This document shows positions 51,449-60,582 of a stretch of DNA of 62,991 nucleotides, piece after piece; position 1 is the stretch's first letter; every line of letters starts with the position of its first letter. The position numbers and the translations under genes were made by a program. This DNA comes from an uncultured Desulfuromonadales bacterium. GTDB lineage: Bacteria; Desulfobacterota; Desulfuromonadia; Desulfuromonadales; Geopsychrobacteraceae. The stretch is from contig CALZHR010000095.1 in assembly GCA_945787335.1 (NCBI GenBank), positions 1-62,991 on the forward strand, in the 5' to 3' direction. A model generated the notes under the pieces. The model saw nothing but the letters and a program-made list of their open reading frames with translations. It was not told the origin of the DNA and made no database searches.

Positions 51449-52957
51449 ATGCAGAAGCTGATCCGCCAGATCCTCACCTCGAAAGTCTACGAAGCCGCCG
51501 TCGAAACCCCATTGGAAGAAGCGGTCGGCCTGTCGCGGGAACTGCACAACCGCATCCTGCTCAAGCGCGAAGACCTGCAGCCGATTTTCTCCTTCAAGCT
51601 GCGCGGCGCGTATAACAAGATCGCCCACCTCTCGCCCACCGAGCAGGCGAGCGGCGTGATCGCCGCCTCGGCCGGCAACCACGCGCAAGGGGTAGCCTTT
51701 TCGGCGCGCCAGCTGGGACTGAAAGCGCTGATCGTGATGCCGGCCACCACGCCGCAGATCAAGGTCAGCGCGGTCAAGGCAATGGGGGCCGAGGTGGTGC
51801 TGCACGGCGACAGTTACTCGGAAGCCGCAGAGCGCTGCCAGCAGCTGGTCGCGGAGACCGGCATGACCTTTATCCACCCCTTCGACGACGAGCTGGTGAT
51901 CGCCGGCCAGGGCACGGTGGCCGACGAGCTGCTGCGCCAGAGCGCCGGCAAGCTGGACGCGGTCTTCGTGCCGGTCGGCGGCGGCGGACTGATCGCCGGG
52001 ATCGCCTGCTACCTCAAGGCGCTCTGCCCGGAGGTGAAGGTGATCGGTGTCGAACCGGTCGACAGCGACGCCATGTACCAGTCGCTCAAGGCGGACAAGC
52101 GGATCACCCTGGAAACGGTCGGCATCTTCGCCGACGGCGTGGCGGTGCGTAAGATCGGCAAGCAGACCTTCGACCTCTGCCGCCAGTACGTCGACGAGAT
52201 CGTCCGGGTCAACACCGACGAGCTCTGCGGGGCGATCAAGACCGTCTAGCAGGCGACCCGCTCGATCGTCGAACCGGCCGGGGCCTTAGCGATGGCCGGT
52301 CTGAAACGCTACATCAAAGACAACAAAGTCAGCGGGCAGACCCTGGTGGCGATCAACTCCGGTGCCAATATGAACTTCGAGCGGCTGCGCTACGTCGCCG
52401 AACGCACCCAGACCGGCGAGGAGCGCGAGTCGCTGTTCGCCGTGACCATCCCGGAAAGACCGGGTGCCCTGCGGCACTTCTGCGAAGAGGTGCTGGGGGA
52501 GGTCAACATCACCGAGTTCAACTACCGGCTGGCCGACCGCAGCGAAGCCCAGCTGTTCATGGGGATCTCGGCCGGCGGCAGCGAAGAGCGCCGGGAGTTC
52601 TCCGCGCGGCTGACCGCCGAGGGCTACCGGAACCTCGACCTGACCGACAACGAGCTGGCCAAGACCCACCTGCGCTACATGATCGGCGGCCGCTCCCCGG
52701 TCGCCACCCGCGAGCGGCTGTTCCGCTTCTGGTTCCCGGAGCGCCCCGGCGCCCTGGCCCGCTTCCTCGCCGACATGGGCGCCAGCTGGAACATCTCGCT
52801 GTTTCATTACCGCACCATCGGCGGCGAGTTCGGCCGGGTGCTGATCGGCCTGGAGATACCCGCCGAGGACGAAAAGACCCTGCCCCGCTTCCTCGACAAA
52901 CTCGGCTACCGCTTCGTCGAGGAGACCAGCGACCCCGCCTACCGCTTGTTCCTTTAA
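51449..52957 (+). pseudogene. ilvA: Threonine deaminase gene interrupted by an in-frame TAG
   Basis: The frame reads as biosynthetic threonine dehydratase from ATG 51449 (AAGGAG upstream) to TAA 52957, 502 codons, close to E. coli IlvA (514). The PLP domain (SFKLRGAYNK, ASAGNHAQGVA, PVGGGGL) stops at TAG 52247-52249, codon 267, where relatives carry Phe or Tyr. The same frame then continues with SIVEPAGALAMAG, SGANMNFERLRYV and two ACT-like regulatory domains with no other defect. A single-base change (TAC to TAG) explains it. Options: recent loss of function, strain mutation, sequencing error or amber readthrough. TAG ends other genes here, so general recoding is unlikely. Confidence 0.85.
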
Positions 52958-55335
52958 CCAGAGGACGCGGGTTTTATTGCCACACCGGCCAGCAGCGGCA
53001 ACAGGTAGGCACCGGCCGCCAGCAGCAGCATCAGCTGAAAACCGAGCTCGACAGCGATCAACGTCGCCCCGGCGGCGCCAGCCACCGACAGGCAGCCATT
53101 GACCCCCCAGGCCCAGGGAACCTGCGCCGGTGTCAGCTCTGCCAGGCGCCGCAACCCGAGCGGAAACGGCAGTCCCATCAACAGCGCCAGCGGCACCAGC
53201 GTGAAGCCGCCGAGCAGCGCCCGTAGCCACAAATTCCACCCCAGGCTCACTTGTTCAAGCGCCGGAATCAACAACGCGTAAGAAACGATCAGCAGCACCA
53301 GCACCCCGCTCCAGCGCCCCGGCCGGGCGGCGGAGAGTTTTCCCGAAAGCAGGCTGCCACAACCGGAACCGATCAGCAGTACGCCGACCACCAGTGCCAG
53401 GGCGAGCACCGGCTGGCCCAAATAAAAGCTGAACCGGTGGATCAGCACCAGCTCCACCCAGATGTAACCCAGCCCCAGGCCGCTGAAGTAGAGCAGCGTG
53501 CGGCCCAGCCCTCCTTCCCCCTTCGGCAGCCGGAGCAGCGGCAGCAGGATCAACGCCAGCGCCAGCAGCAGCAACACCAGGGTCGTCAGCGCCGCGACCA
53601 GCAACCCCAGCTCCACAAACGGCATGCTGCGCGTGCCGTAGAGATCGATCAAATCAGCAATGAATGGCCAGCGCAGAAACTGGGCGAAGAACGGCCGGTC
53701 ATCAACGGCCGGTGTAATACGGAACGGATAATCTGCATAAAGCTGTTGCCGCGCGGGCGACAGCAGCTGATCGAACCAGACGAACAACTGCGCGTCCTGT
53801 AGACGGTTGTGGCGCTGCCGCTCGGCCGGCGTCAGGCCGGGCAGCAGCAGCGGGTCGAACCCCCAGCGGGCACAAAATGCGCGGATCCCTGCAAGCTCGA
53901 CGACCGTAAAGGATGATTTTTTCACGCAGAAGGTCAGAGTCCCCCAGCTGCGCACCGCCACCAGCTGCTGCAAGCTGTCTCCGCCCTCCAACTCCAGCGC
54001 TTCGGCAAGAGTGGCCAGCAGCCGCAGCGGTTTGCGCAGGGGATAATCAAACCAGACCGTCACCGCCAGCAGCCCCTCCGGCTGCAACCGCCGATAAGCC
54101 TGCTGCAGCGCCTCCCGGGTGAGCAGAGGCTGCTCGTTGAGAGCATAAAGTCCGCTGCTGCCGCCGAATGAACCGACCGTCGGCAGGATGATCAGCCCGT
54201 AGCTTTCCCTGTCCCGCACCAGCCAGGTGCGCGGCGCGCTCTGCCTCCAGTCGACCCGTGGATGATTGAGCAGTTCTTGAGCGACCTTGCTTGCAGACAA
54301 TGTCTGCCACAGAGTCCGGCTGGCCGCCACCGCTCTCACCTGCTTCGCGCCATTCCGCACCGCCTGAGCGACCGCTGCGCCGCTTTCGGCCGCGAGGATC
54401 AAGACCCGCTGCGGAGTAGTCAAAGCATAGGGGAGCGCCAGGGTGCTGGCGTCATCCGGCGACTCCTCCACAAGGTGCGGATCCAGGCCGCCGACCCGGT
54501 CGCCGTTACTGAACAGCGCCTGCACGCGCGGCAGTTCCTTGCGCCAGTTGAGGCTGACCGCCGTCCCGCCGCGCAGCTGCGACGCCTGCACCAGGTGCAC
54601 CTGACCATCGGCGCCCGGGCGGCGCTCAAGGATTTCCGCCCCCGGCAGATCGAGGGTCCGGCGCAGGTCTTTGTACTGTGACAACTGGACCGGCAGAGGC
54701 TTGAGAAAAGCGATAAGAATCAGCACGCTTATCGCCGCCGCCGCACCAACAGCGCCCCGACGCACTGCCAGCACCGGCAGCGCGGCCAGCCAGGCCAACA
54801 GTGCGCAGACCGGGATCAACTGCTCGGGAAACAGCAGCTCCAGGCCTGCCAACCCGACAAAGCAGCCGAGCCCCGATCCCAGCAGGTTGGCAAAATAACT
54901 GCTGCCGATCCGTTCAGGAGCGGCCGCGAATAACAGGCCGATCGCCAGCGCCCCGCAAAAAAACGGCAGAAACAGCAGCAGGCATACCAGCAGCAGTTTG
55001 AGGATTTCGGCAAAAGATACGAACAACAGGTAGGAATCGAACTGACCGAAGAGAAACGTCGCGGCCAGTAGCGGCAGCAGCAGACCAAGCGCGCAGCCAA
55101 GCAGGCAGAGCGGCAGCAGCCTCTCCAGCCGCGTCAGCAGCCATTGACGGGCCAGGCTCAGCAGGGTGCCGGCGGCGCCGAAGCCGAGCAGTGCCACCGA
55201 GATGACCAGGTAAGCGAAGTGATGCCACTGGCTGGTCGCCAGCAGCTGCAGCAGGGCGAGCTGATCGGCAAGCAGGGCGACCGAGATCAGACCGATCGCC
55301 AGCTGCTGCCTGCGCAACCGACCATCCGGATTCAC
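52954..55335 (-). CDS. Membrane protein with spermidine-synthase-like domain
   Basis: A 793-residue protein: about seven N-terminal helices (residues 10-215), a soluble region (about 220-555) resembling the Rossmann fold of spermidine synthases (RVLILAAESGAAVAQAVRNGAKQVRAV, then DRESYGLIILPTVG), the DDRPFF motif, and about seven C-terminal helices (565-785). The usual GGGDG and Asp catalytic residues of true SpeE are replaced (AAESG), so polyamine synthesis is doubtful. Relatives are common in this phylum with unknown function. It overlaps ilvA tail-to-tail by 4 bases (TTAA) and pcm by 4 bases. Confidence 0.75.
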   Translation of the reverse strand: MNPDGRLRRQQLAIGLISVALLADQLALLQLLATSQWHHFAYLVISVALLGFGAAGTLLSLARQWLLTRLERLLPLCLLGCALGLLLPLLAATFLFGQFDSYLLFVSFAEILKLLLVCLLLFLPFFCGALAIGLLFAAAPERIGSSYFANLLGSGLGCFVGLAGLELLFPEQLIPVCALLAWLAALPVLAVRRGAVGAAAAISVLILIAFLKPLPVQLSQYKDLRRTLDLPGAEILERRPGADGQVHLVQASQLRGGTAVSLNWRKELPRVQALFSNGDRVGGLDPHLVEESPDDASTLALPYALTTPQRVLILAAESGAAVAQAVRNGAKQVRAVAASRTLWQTLSASKVAQELLNHPRVDWRQSAPRTWLVRDRESYGLIILPTVGSFGGSSGLYALNEQPLLTREALQQAYRRLQPEGLLAVTVWFDYPLRKPLRLLATLAEALELEGGDSLQQLVAVRSWGTLTFCVKKSSFTVVELAGIRAFCARWGFDPLLLPGLTPAERQRHNRLQDAQLFVWFDQLLSPARQQLYADYPFRITPAVDDRPFFAQFLRWPFIADLIDLYGTRSMPFVELGLLVAALTTLVLLLLALALILLPLLRLPKGEGGLGRTLLYFSGLGLGYIWVELVLIHRFSFYLGQPVLALALVVGVLLIGSGCGSLLSGKLSAARPGRWSGVLVLLIVSYALLIPALEQVSLGWNLWLRALLGGFTLVPLALLMGLPFPLGLRRLAELTPAQVPWAWGVNGCLSVAGAAGATLIAVELGFQLMLLLAAGAYLLPLLAGVAIKPASSG

Positions 55336-56030
55336 TCGGCTCTCCGGAACGGCACGAAACGCACCGGCATCAGGTTGGTGGTGACGAACTTACCGCCCCG
55401 CTTCTCCACCAGCAAAAGGGTCTGGGTGAAAAAGCGCGAGCCCACCGGAATAACCATCCGCCCGCCGTCGGCCAGTTGCTCCAACAGCGGCGGCGGGACC
55501 GCTTCGGCCGCGGCGGTCACCAGGATGCCGTCGAACGGCGCAGCCTCCGGCCAACCGTAATAACCATCACCACTGCGGGTCCGCACCTGCGGGTAGCCGG
55601 CGCGCGCCAGGTTGGCCTGACCGTAACGGGCCAGCTGCGGAATCAGTTCGATGGAATAAACTTCAGCGCCGGTCGCCACCAGCACCGCCGCCTGGTAACC
55701 GGATCCGGTGCCGACCTCCAGGAACTTGCGGTTTGGCCCAGGGCGCACCAGCTCGGTCATCGCAGCGACGATGTACGGCTGGGAGATGGTTTGACCGTAG
55801 CCGATCGGCAGCGGCCCGTCAGCATAGGCAGCATAGGACTGATCGGGAGGAACGAACAGGTGGCGCGGCACCTCGCGCAGGGCCTGCAGCGTGGCCGGGT
55901 CGTTGACGCCGCGCGCGGCGATCTGCTCGCGCACCATTTCCAACCGTTCAGCGGCACGTTCGGACGGCTGAACGGTCTGAACCAACAGCGGAGAGATGAG
56001 CAGCAGGACCGCCAATGCAGTGCGCTTCAT
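55332..56030 (-). CDS. pcm: Exported protein-L-isoaspartate O-methyltransferase
   Basis: A 232-residue PCMT. Starting at ATG 56030 it has a signal-like N-terminus (MKRTALAVLLLISPLLVQTV), then the PCMT fold: PRHLFVPPDQSYAAYAD, PIGYGQTISQPYIVAAM, FLEVGTGSGYQAAVL (SAM loop), FDGILVTAAAEAVPPPLLEQL and GGRMVIPVG. It repairs isoaspartate in aged proteins. A secreted form would need SAM outside the cytoplasm, which is unexplained. It overlaps the membrane synthase-like gene by 4 bases. Confidence 0.88.
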   Translation of the reverse strand: MKRTALAVLLLISPLLVQTVQPSERAAERLEMVREQIAARGVNDPATLQALREVPRHLFVPPDQSYAAYADGPLPIGYGQTISQPYIVAAMTELVRPGPNRKFLEVGTGSGYQAAVLVATGAEVYSIELIPQLARYGQANLARAGYPQVRTRSGDGYYGWPEAAPFDGILVTAAAEAVPPPLLEQLADGGRMVIPVGSRFFTQTLLLVEKRGGKFVTTNLMPVRFVPFRRAE

Positions 56031-56260
56031 GAACATGGCTGCCTCCCTTGGTGTCTCTATCTCTCATTATAGCCGGCTTTGCAGCGCCGACAGCATGCAG
56101 CGTTAACCTTCACCACCACTCAATCCCACAACTAAAAACACATCATATGTTTAGCTCTCATACAATTTATGCACACAGCCAATCAGACCATCCAGAGACA
56201 GACTATTTAGCGACAGGGGAAGTACATTTAATTTCAGTGACTTAAAAATTTACTACCGAC

Positions 56261-56276
56261 TGGCACGGGGGTTGCC
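56261..56276 (+). promoter_or_regulatory. Sigma-54 promoter of the pspA operon
   Basis: TGGCAC at 56261, five G, then TTGC at 56272-56275 match the -24/-12 consensus TGGCACG-N4-TTGC exactly with correct spacing. Transcription should start near 56287, about 30 bases before pspA. The 288-base gap 56031-56318 is AT-rich; activator (PspF-like) sites upstream are likely but none was clearly identified. rpoN is at 5258-6712. Confidence 0.88.
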
Positions 56277-56318
56277 AATCTATCAGCGCAACCAGAACCC
56301 GAACCAAGGAGAACAAAA

Positions 56319-56963
56319 ATGAAACTGATCAAACGATGGACCAGTGGAATCTTTTCTCGTGTCGACTGGGCAGTCAGCCAGATCGAAAACCAGGAGGCGC
56401 TGATCAACAGCGCGCTGCGCGAGTCACGCGAGGCGGTGGCCCGGGCCAAGGTGCAGATGGGCCGGGTCCGGCAGGATGGCAAGAAGCTGCGCCAGCGCCT
56501 GCAGGAGGAGGAGCAGGCGGTTGACCGCTGGCGCGAGCGCGCTATCCAGACGGCGAAAAGCGATGAACAGCGGGCCATGGAGTGTCTGCGGCGCTGTAAA
56601 CAGGCCGAACAGCGGACGGCGCAGCTGCGTCAGCGGGTCAAGGAGCACAGCCAGGTCGAAACCCAGCTGGTCAAGGATGTTCGCGCCATGGAAGAGAAGC
56701 TGGCCGAATTGACAGAAAAGCGCAACCTGATGCGCACCCGGCAGTCGCGCGCCGAGGCGATGAGCAATATCCAGAGCAGCTGCATCGACACCAGCGGCGA
56801 GCTGGATGAGATCTTCGATCGCTGGGAGGTGCAGGTGACGGAAAGGGAACTGCACGGTGAGTGCGCCCTCGACTGTGATCCGCTGGAAGAAGCTTTTGTT
56901 TGCGAAGAGGACGAGGCCCAGCTGCGTGATGAGCTGCAGCGGCTGACCAAGCAGCAGGACTAA
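56319..56963 (+). CDS. pspA: PspA/IM30 family phage-shock protein
   Basis: A 214-residue, almost entirely alpha-helical coiled-coil protein. The N-terminal amphipathic helix MKLIKRWTSGIFSRVDWAVSQIEN resembles PspA/Vipp1 membrane-binding helices; the body (residues 28-150) is a charged helical hairpin (QDGKKLRQRLQEEEQAVDRW), and the tail is acidic (CEEDEAQLRDELQRL). It is a diverged member that keeps the layout. Role: envelope stress response at the inner membrane. It is driven by the sigma-54 promoter just upstream and followed 26 bases later by a membrane protein gene. Confidence 0.8.
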   Translation: MKLIKRWTSGIFSRVDWAVSQIENQEALINSALRESREAVARAKVQMGRVRQDGKKLRQRLQEEEQAVDRWRERAIQTAKSDEQRAMECLRRCKQAEQRTAQLRQRVKEHSQVETQLVKDVRAMEEKLAELTEKRNLMRTRQSRAEAMSNIQSSCIDTSGELDEIFDRWEVQVTERELHGECALDCDPLEEAFVCEEDEAQLRDELQRLTKQQD

Positions 56964-56989
56964 AGACCCCAAAGAGCAGGAGTGAGACC

Positions 56990-58354
56990 ATGAACGAGCA
57001 GAGCAATCCCGACTTCACCATTGTTGAGTCCACAGCGCAGCAGACCGTCACTGAGCAGTCGCAACAGCGCTTCAGCTTTAACGACACCAAGCTGTTATCC
57101 CGCATTCTGCGCAGCATCGGCGCAGCGATTATTGTCGCCTCGGCCTCGAGCTTCCTCTTCCGGCACTGGGCCCCGGGCAACGACCTGGAGCGCTACCTGC
57201 TGCTGCTCGGCTTCACCGTTGTCCTGTCTCTGGGTGGGCTGTTCTGTGGCCTGCGGCTGAAGGAGAGTAAAGGCGCCCGCACCCTGCTTGGACTGACTCT
57301 GGCGGTCACGCCGATCAACTTTGCGGTCAGCGGGGCGCTGCTGTTTTCTGTCTTCTCCTGGGATGGCGCCTTCGCCAAACTGCCGGGCTACGCTACCTGG
57401 GTCGCCAGCAGCCCGACGATGGCGATTTTCAGCGCCCTGGCCGGGACGATCATCCTTGGCCCGCTTTGCCACCTGTCGTTCATGACCCTCGGCCACCACC
57501 GCGCACGCGCCTTCTCCGCCGCCTTTCTGTTCGGCAACCTGAGCCTGCTGCTGCCGACCCGACAGCCGGATCTGATCGCCGGGGTCTTCCTGCTGGTGAT
57601 CGCCGTTCTGACCGCCGCCGAGCTGCGCTGTTTCCGCCAGGAATCCAGCCTCAAGACCTTTGAAGGGCACCTGTCGCGGGCGCTCCTCTGGGTTCCCGCG
57701 TTGATCCTGGTCGGCCGTACCTGTTACTTCTATTCCCCGACCCAGCCGATCGTCTCGGCGATCCTGGCCGGGCTGGCACTGCTGAGCTTCCTGATCCTGC
57801 CGCAGCTGACCGAAAAACCGCTCTGGCAGCGTCTACTGCAGGCCAGCGGTGCGCTCCTCGCTTGTCTCGCCTGGTTCAACCTGGCCGTACTCTTCGCCAG
57901 CTCCTGGTCCTTCGACGATCAGTGGTTCCTCCCCCTCTGCACCCTGCCGCTGGTCGCCCTGCTCAGCTGGCTGGCCAGATACGCGATCTGCGGCGGGAAC
58001 AGCTACCGGCGGATGGCGGCCGTCATCGCGCTGTTCGGCGCCGTCGCCAACCTGCTGATCCTCCCCTCTTTCCTGACCGCCCTGCTCTGCCTGTTGATCT
58101 CAGCTGCAGTGCTCGGCTACGGCTACCTGCTGGAGCAGAAGATCGCCTTCTGCTGCGGCCTGCTCGGCAGCCTGCTGGCGATCGGCTATCAACTCAAGAC
58201 ACTTATCAATAGCTACTCACTGCTCAATTGGGGCAGCCTGATGGTCCTCGGCGTGGCGATCATTATCAGTGCCTCGCTGTTGGAACGTAATTCCGGCCGG
58301 CTGCGGAACAGGTTCCAGCAGCTCAGACAACAGCTGCGCAGCTGGGAAAGCTAA
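56990..58354 (+). CDS. Polytopic membrane protein of unknown function, pspA partner
   Basis: A 454-residue protein with a soluble 30-residue N-terminus and about 12-13 hydrophobic helices (IIVASASSFLF, YLLLLGFTVVLSLGGLFCGL, and so on) and a short cytoplasmic tail rich in Arg/Gln (RNRFQQLRQQLRSWES). No known transport or enzyme motif was recognised. It begins 26 bases after pspA behind GAGCAGGAGTGAG and must share its sigma-54 promoter. It could be a PspA-docking or stress-sensing membrane protein, taking the place of PspB/PspC (inference). Confidence 0.7.
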   Translation: MNEQSNPDFTIVESTAQQTVTEQSQQRFSFNDTKLLSRILRSIGAAIIVASASSFLFRHWAPGNDLERYLLLLGFTVVLSLGGLFCGLRLKESKGARTLLGLTLAVTPINFAVSGALLFSVFSWDGAFAKLPGYATWVASSPTMAIFSALAGTIILGPLCHLSFMTLGHHRARAFSAAFLFGNLSLLLPTRQPDLIAGVFLLVIAVLTAAELRCFRQESSLKTFEGHLSRALLWVPALILVGRTCYFYSPTQPIVSAILAGLALLSFLILPQLTEKPLWQRLLQASGALLACLAWFNLAVLFASSWSFDDQWFLPLCTLPLVALLSWLARYAICGGNSYRRMAAVIALFGAVANLLILPSFLTALLCLLISAAVLGYGYLLEQKIAFCCGLLGSLLAIGYQLKTLINSYSLLNWGSLMVLGVAIIISASLLERNSGRLRNRFQQLRQQLRSWES

Positions 58355-58385
58355 ATCCTGACTGACATTTTCTGACACAGCAGCA

Positions 58386-58417
58386 TGTTATAAAGGGGTG
58401 AACTCATCGCCCCTTTA
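58386..58417 (+). promoter_or_regulatory. Extended -10 and hairpin before the radical-SAM gene
   Basis: TG-T-TATAAA (58386-58394) is a near-consensus extended -10. Overlapping it, TAAAGGGG (58391-58398) pairs with CCCCTTTA (58410-58417), an 8-bp stem that could also end pspA-operon transcription, though few T follow. Both readings are possible. Confidence 0.4.
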
Positions 58418-58450
58418 GTTATGCAAACAATCAACAATGGGAGAAGTGCC

Positions 58451-59749
58451 ATGGCTGCAACCGGCCAGAACCTCAGCCTCGAAGAGAAGCTGCAGATCCT
58501 CTCCGGGGCGGCCAAGTACGACGCCTCCTGCGCGTCGAGCGGCAGCACCCGCCAGGGAGACGGCGTCGGCGCGGCGCACAAGAGCGGCATCTGCCACTCC
58601 TGGTCGGCCGACGGGCGCTGCATCTCGCTGCTCAAGGTACTGTTCAGTAACAACTGCCGCTACGACTGCGCCTACTGCGTCAATCGCCGCTCCAACGATC
58701 ACCGCCGCGCCAGCTTCACCCCCGCCGAGCTGGCCCAACTGTGCATCGACTTCTATCGCCGCAACTACATCGAGGGGCTGTTCCTCAGCTCGGCGGTGTT
58801 CAGCAATCCTGACGACAGCATGCAGCCGCTGCTCGAGACCCTGCGCCTGCTGCGCGGCGAGCACCGCTTTCACGGCTACATTCACCTCAAAGTGATCCCC
58901 GGCTGCAGCCCCGAGCTGCTCGCCGAAGCGGCCCGGCTGGCCGACCGGATGAGCGCCAACATTGAGCTGCCGAGCCGGCAGAGTCTACTGCAGCTGGCGC
59001 CGGAGAAGGATGAAGGGCAGATCCTGCAGGTCTTTCACCAGGTGCATCAGTTGACCGGCGACCGCAAGCTGCCGGCCAAAAGTCAGAAGAAACATGCGAT
59101 CAACCCGGCCGGGATGAGCACGCAGATGATCGTCGGCGCCACCCCGGAGAGCGACCTCTGCATCCTGCAGCGCGCCGACCTGCTCTACCGCGGGCCGGGG
59201 CTGAAGCGGGTCTACTATTCAGCCTACATCCCGGTCAACGTCGACCACCGCCTGCCGGCCCTCGCCGGAGCGCCGCCGCTGCTGCGCGAACACCGCCTCT
59301 ACCAGGCCGACTGGCTGCTGCGCTTCTACCAGTTCCGCGTCGAGGAGATCCTCGACCCCGGCCAGCCGCAGCTCGACAGCGACCTCGACCCCAAAGCCGC
59401 CTGGGCGCTGCGTCACCTGGAGCACTTCCCGCTCGACGTCAACCGCGCCAGCAAGGAGGAGCTGCTGCGCATCCCCGGCGTCGGCATGCGCTCGGTGCAG
59501 CGGATTCTCACCGCCCGCCGGCAGACCCGGCTGCAGGCCGAAGACCTGAAACGGCTGGGGATCGTCATGAAACGCGCCCGCTACTTTCTCCACGATGGCC
59601 GCCACTATCTCGGCGATGTCCCGCAGCGGGAGGACTTCATCCGCCGCGCGCTGACCTCCGAAACCCGCAAGGCGACCAGCAATCAGTTGAGCTTCAACTT
59701 CAACCAGCCGGCCGAGACCGCCGCCAGCGCCCTGACCGGAGAGCTGTGA
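58451..59749 (+). CDS. Radical SAM protein, putative DNA modification/repair (TIGR03916 type)
   Basis: A 432-residue protein. The start MAATGQNLSLEEKLQIL at 58451 has GGGAG upstream; ATG 58421 is possible. The 4Fe-4S cluster motif is CRYDCAYC (CxxxCxxC) within LFSNNCRYDCAYCVNRRSND. The core barrel follows (IHLKVIPGC, ANIELPS), then a C-terminal helix-hairpin-helix (DVNRASKEELLRIPGVGMRSV, about residues 330-352), which suggests nucleic-acid binding. Always paired with the next gene in genomes known to me; the reaction is unknown. Stop and next start overlap. Confidence 0.88.
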   Translation: MAATGQNLSLEEKLQILSGAAKYDASCASSGSTRQGDGVGAAHKSGICHSWSADGRCISLLKVLFSNNCRYDCAYCVNRRSNDHRRASFTPAELAQLCIDFYRRNYIEGLFLSSAVFSNPDDSMQPLLETLRLLRGEHRFHGYIHLKVIPGCSPELLAEAARLADRMSANIELPSRQSLLQLAPEKDEGQILQVFHQVHQLTGDRKLPAKSQKKHAINPAGMSTQMIVGATPESDLCILQRADLLYRGPGLKRVYYSAYIPVNVDHRLPALAGAPPLLREHRLYQADWLLRFYQFRVEEILDPGQPQLDSDLDPKAAWALRHLEHFPLDVNRASKEELLRIPGVGMRSVQRILTARRQTRLQAEDLKRLGIVMKRARYFLHDGRHYLGDVPQREDFIRRALTSETRKATSNQLSFNFNQPAETAASALTGEL

Positions 59750-60504
59750 TGGTGCTGCGCTACGACGGCTCGCTGGCCGGCTTCCTCTGCCTGGCAGGGC
59801 GGGCGATTAAAGAACGAATTGACGTCAGCGAGGTGATCCGCTGCGGCCAATCCGCGACCGCCGACCTGTTCAACAGCGAGCTGCAGATCGACACCGACCG
59901 CGACTTCGCCGCCCGGGTCGCCAGCGGCCTTGAATCGCGCCTCGGCAAAGGCTTCATGACCTGCGTCGCCCAGGCGCTGTTCAGCGAAGAGGAGGGGATC
60001 GAGCTCGACCTGATACAGCTGTTGCGGCGGGCACTGAAAGAAGGGCGCGGCCTGCTCAAGCAGCTGGCCGATCCGCTGGTCAGCCGGGTCGACAGCGCGT
60101 CCTTACGCACCGTCCGCGAACGCCACCGGCTGCTCGGCCTGCTGCGCTTCGAGCAGCTCGCCGACGGCAGCTACCTGGCCCGCATCGAACCGCGCAGCAA
60201 CGTCGTGCCGCTGCTCGGCAGCCATTTCAGCAAACGATTGGGGGACCAGCGCTGGCTGATCATCGACATGCGCCGCAAGCTGGGGATCTGGGGGGAGAAG
60301 CGAACGTGGCAGCTGGCCGAGCAGATCGAACTGCCAGCCGAGCTGCCGCAGCATGCCGGCGAAGAGCAGATCGCGTCGCTCTGGCGCAGCTTCTATCACA
60401 GCATCAGCAATGTCGACCGTCATAACCCGAAATTGCGCCAGCAGTTCATGCCGAAGATGTACTGGCGGTATTTGACGGAAATGCAGACTTCTGTGGAACA
60501 ATAA
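59749..60504 (+). CDS. TIGR03915-type putative DNA metabolism protein
   Basis: A 251-residue protein starting MVLRYDGSLAGFLCLAGRAI, the conserved opening of this family. It overlaps the radical-SAM stop by one base (TGATG), so the two are coupled. The C-terminal region (FSKRLGDQRWLIIDMRRKLGIW, SLWRSFYHSISNVDRHNPKLRQQFMPKMYW) resembles the DUF4130/uracil-glycosylase-associated domain. Function is inferred from partnership only: a DNA repair or modification pathway together with the radical-SAM enzyme. Confidence 0.85.
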   Translation: MVLRYDGSLAGFLCLAGRAIKERIDVSEVIRCGQSATADLFNSELQIDTDRDFAARVASGLESRLGKGFMTCVAQALFSEEEGIELDLIQLLRRALKEGRGLLKQLADPLVSRVDSASLRTVRERHRLLGLLRFEQLADGSYLARIEPRSNVVPLLGSHFSKRLGDQRWLIIDMRRKLGIWGEKRTWQLAEQIELPAELPQHAGEEQIASLWRSFYHSISNVDRHNPKLRQQFMPKMYWRYLTEMQTSVEQ

Positions 60505-60582
60505 TTGTGATTCGAAATTTCTTAGAAAGAATTGAACACAAAATGGCAACATTTATGTACCCACTATATGTGGGGGGATTAA

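Noticed and set aside
52247-52249. Pyrrolysine insertion at the ilvA TAG
   Set aside because: Relatives have an ordinary aromatic residue there, other genes in the window end in TAG, and no pyl gene is present. A mutation or sequence error is simpler.
52286-53239. Minus-strand 317-codon open frame across the ilvA 3' end
   Set aside because: It overlaps ilvA ACT domains antisense and the real membrane-protein gene out of frame; composition is Gly/Ala/Arg-rich without motifs.
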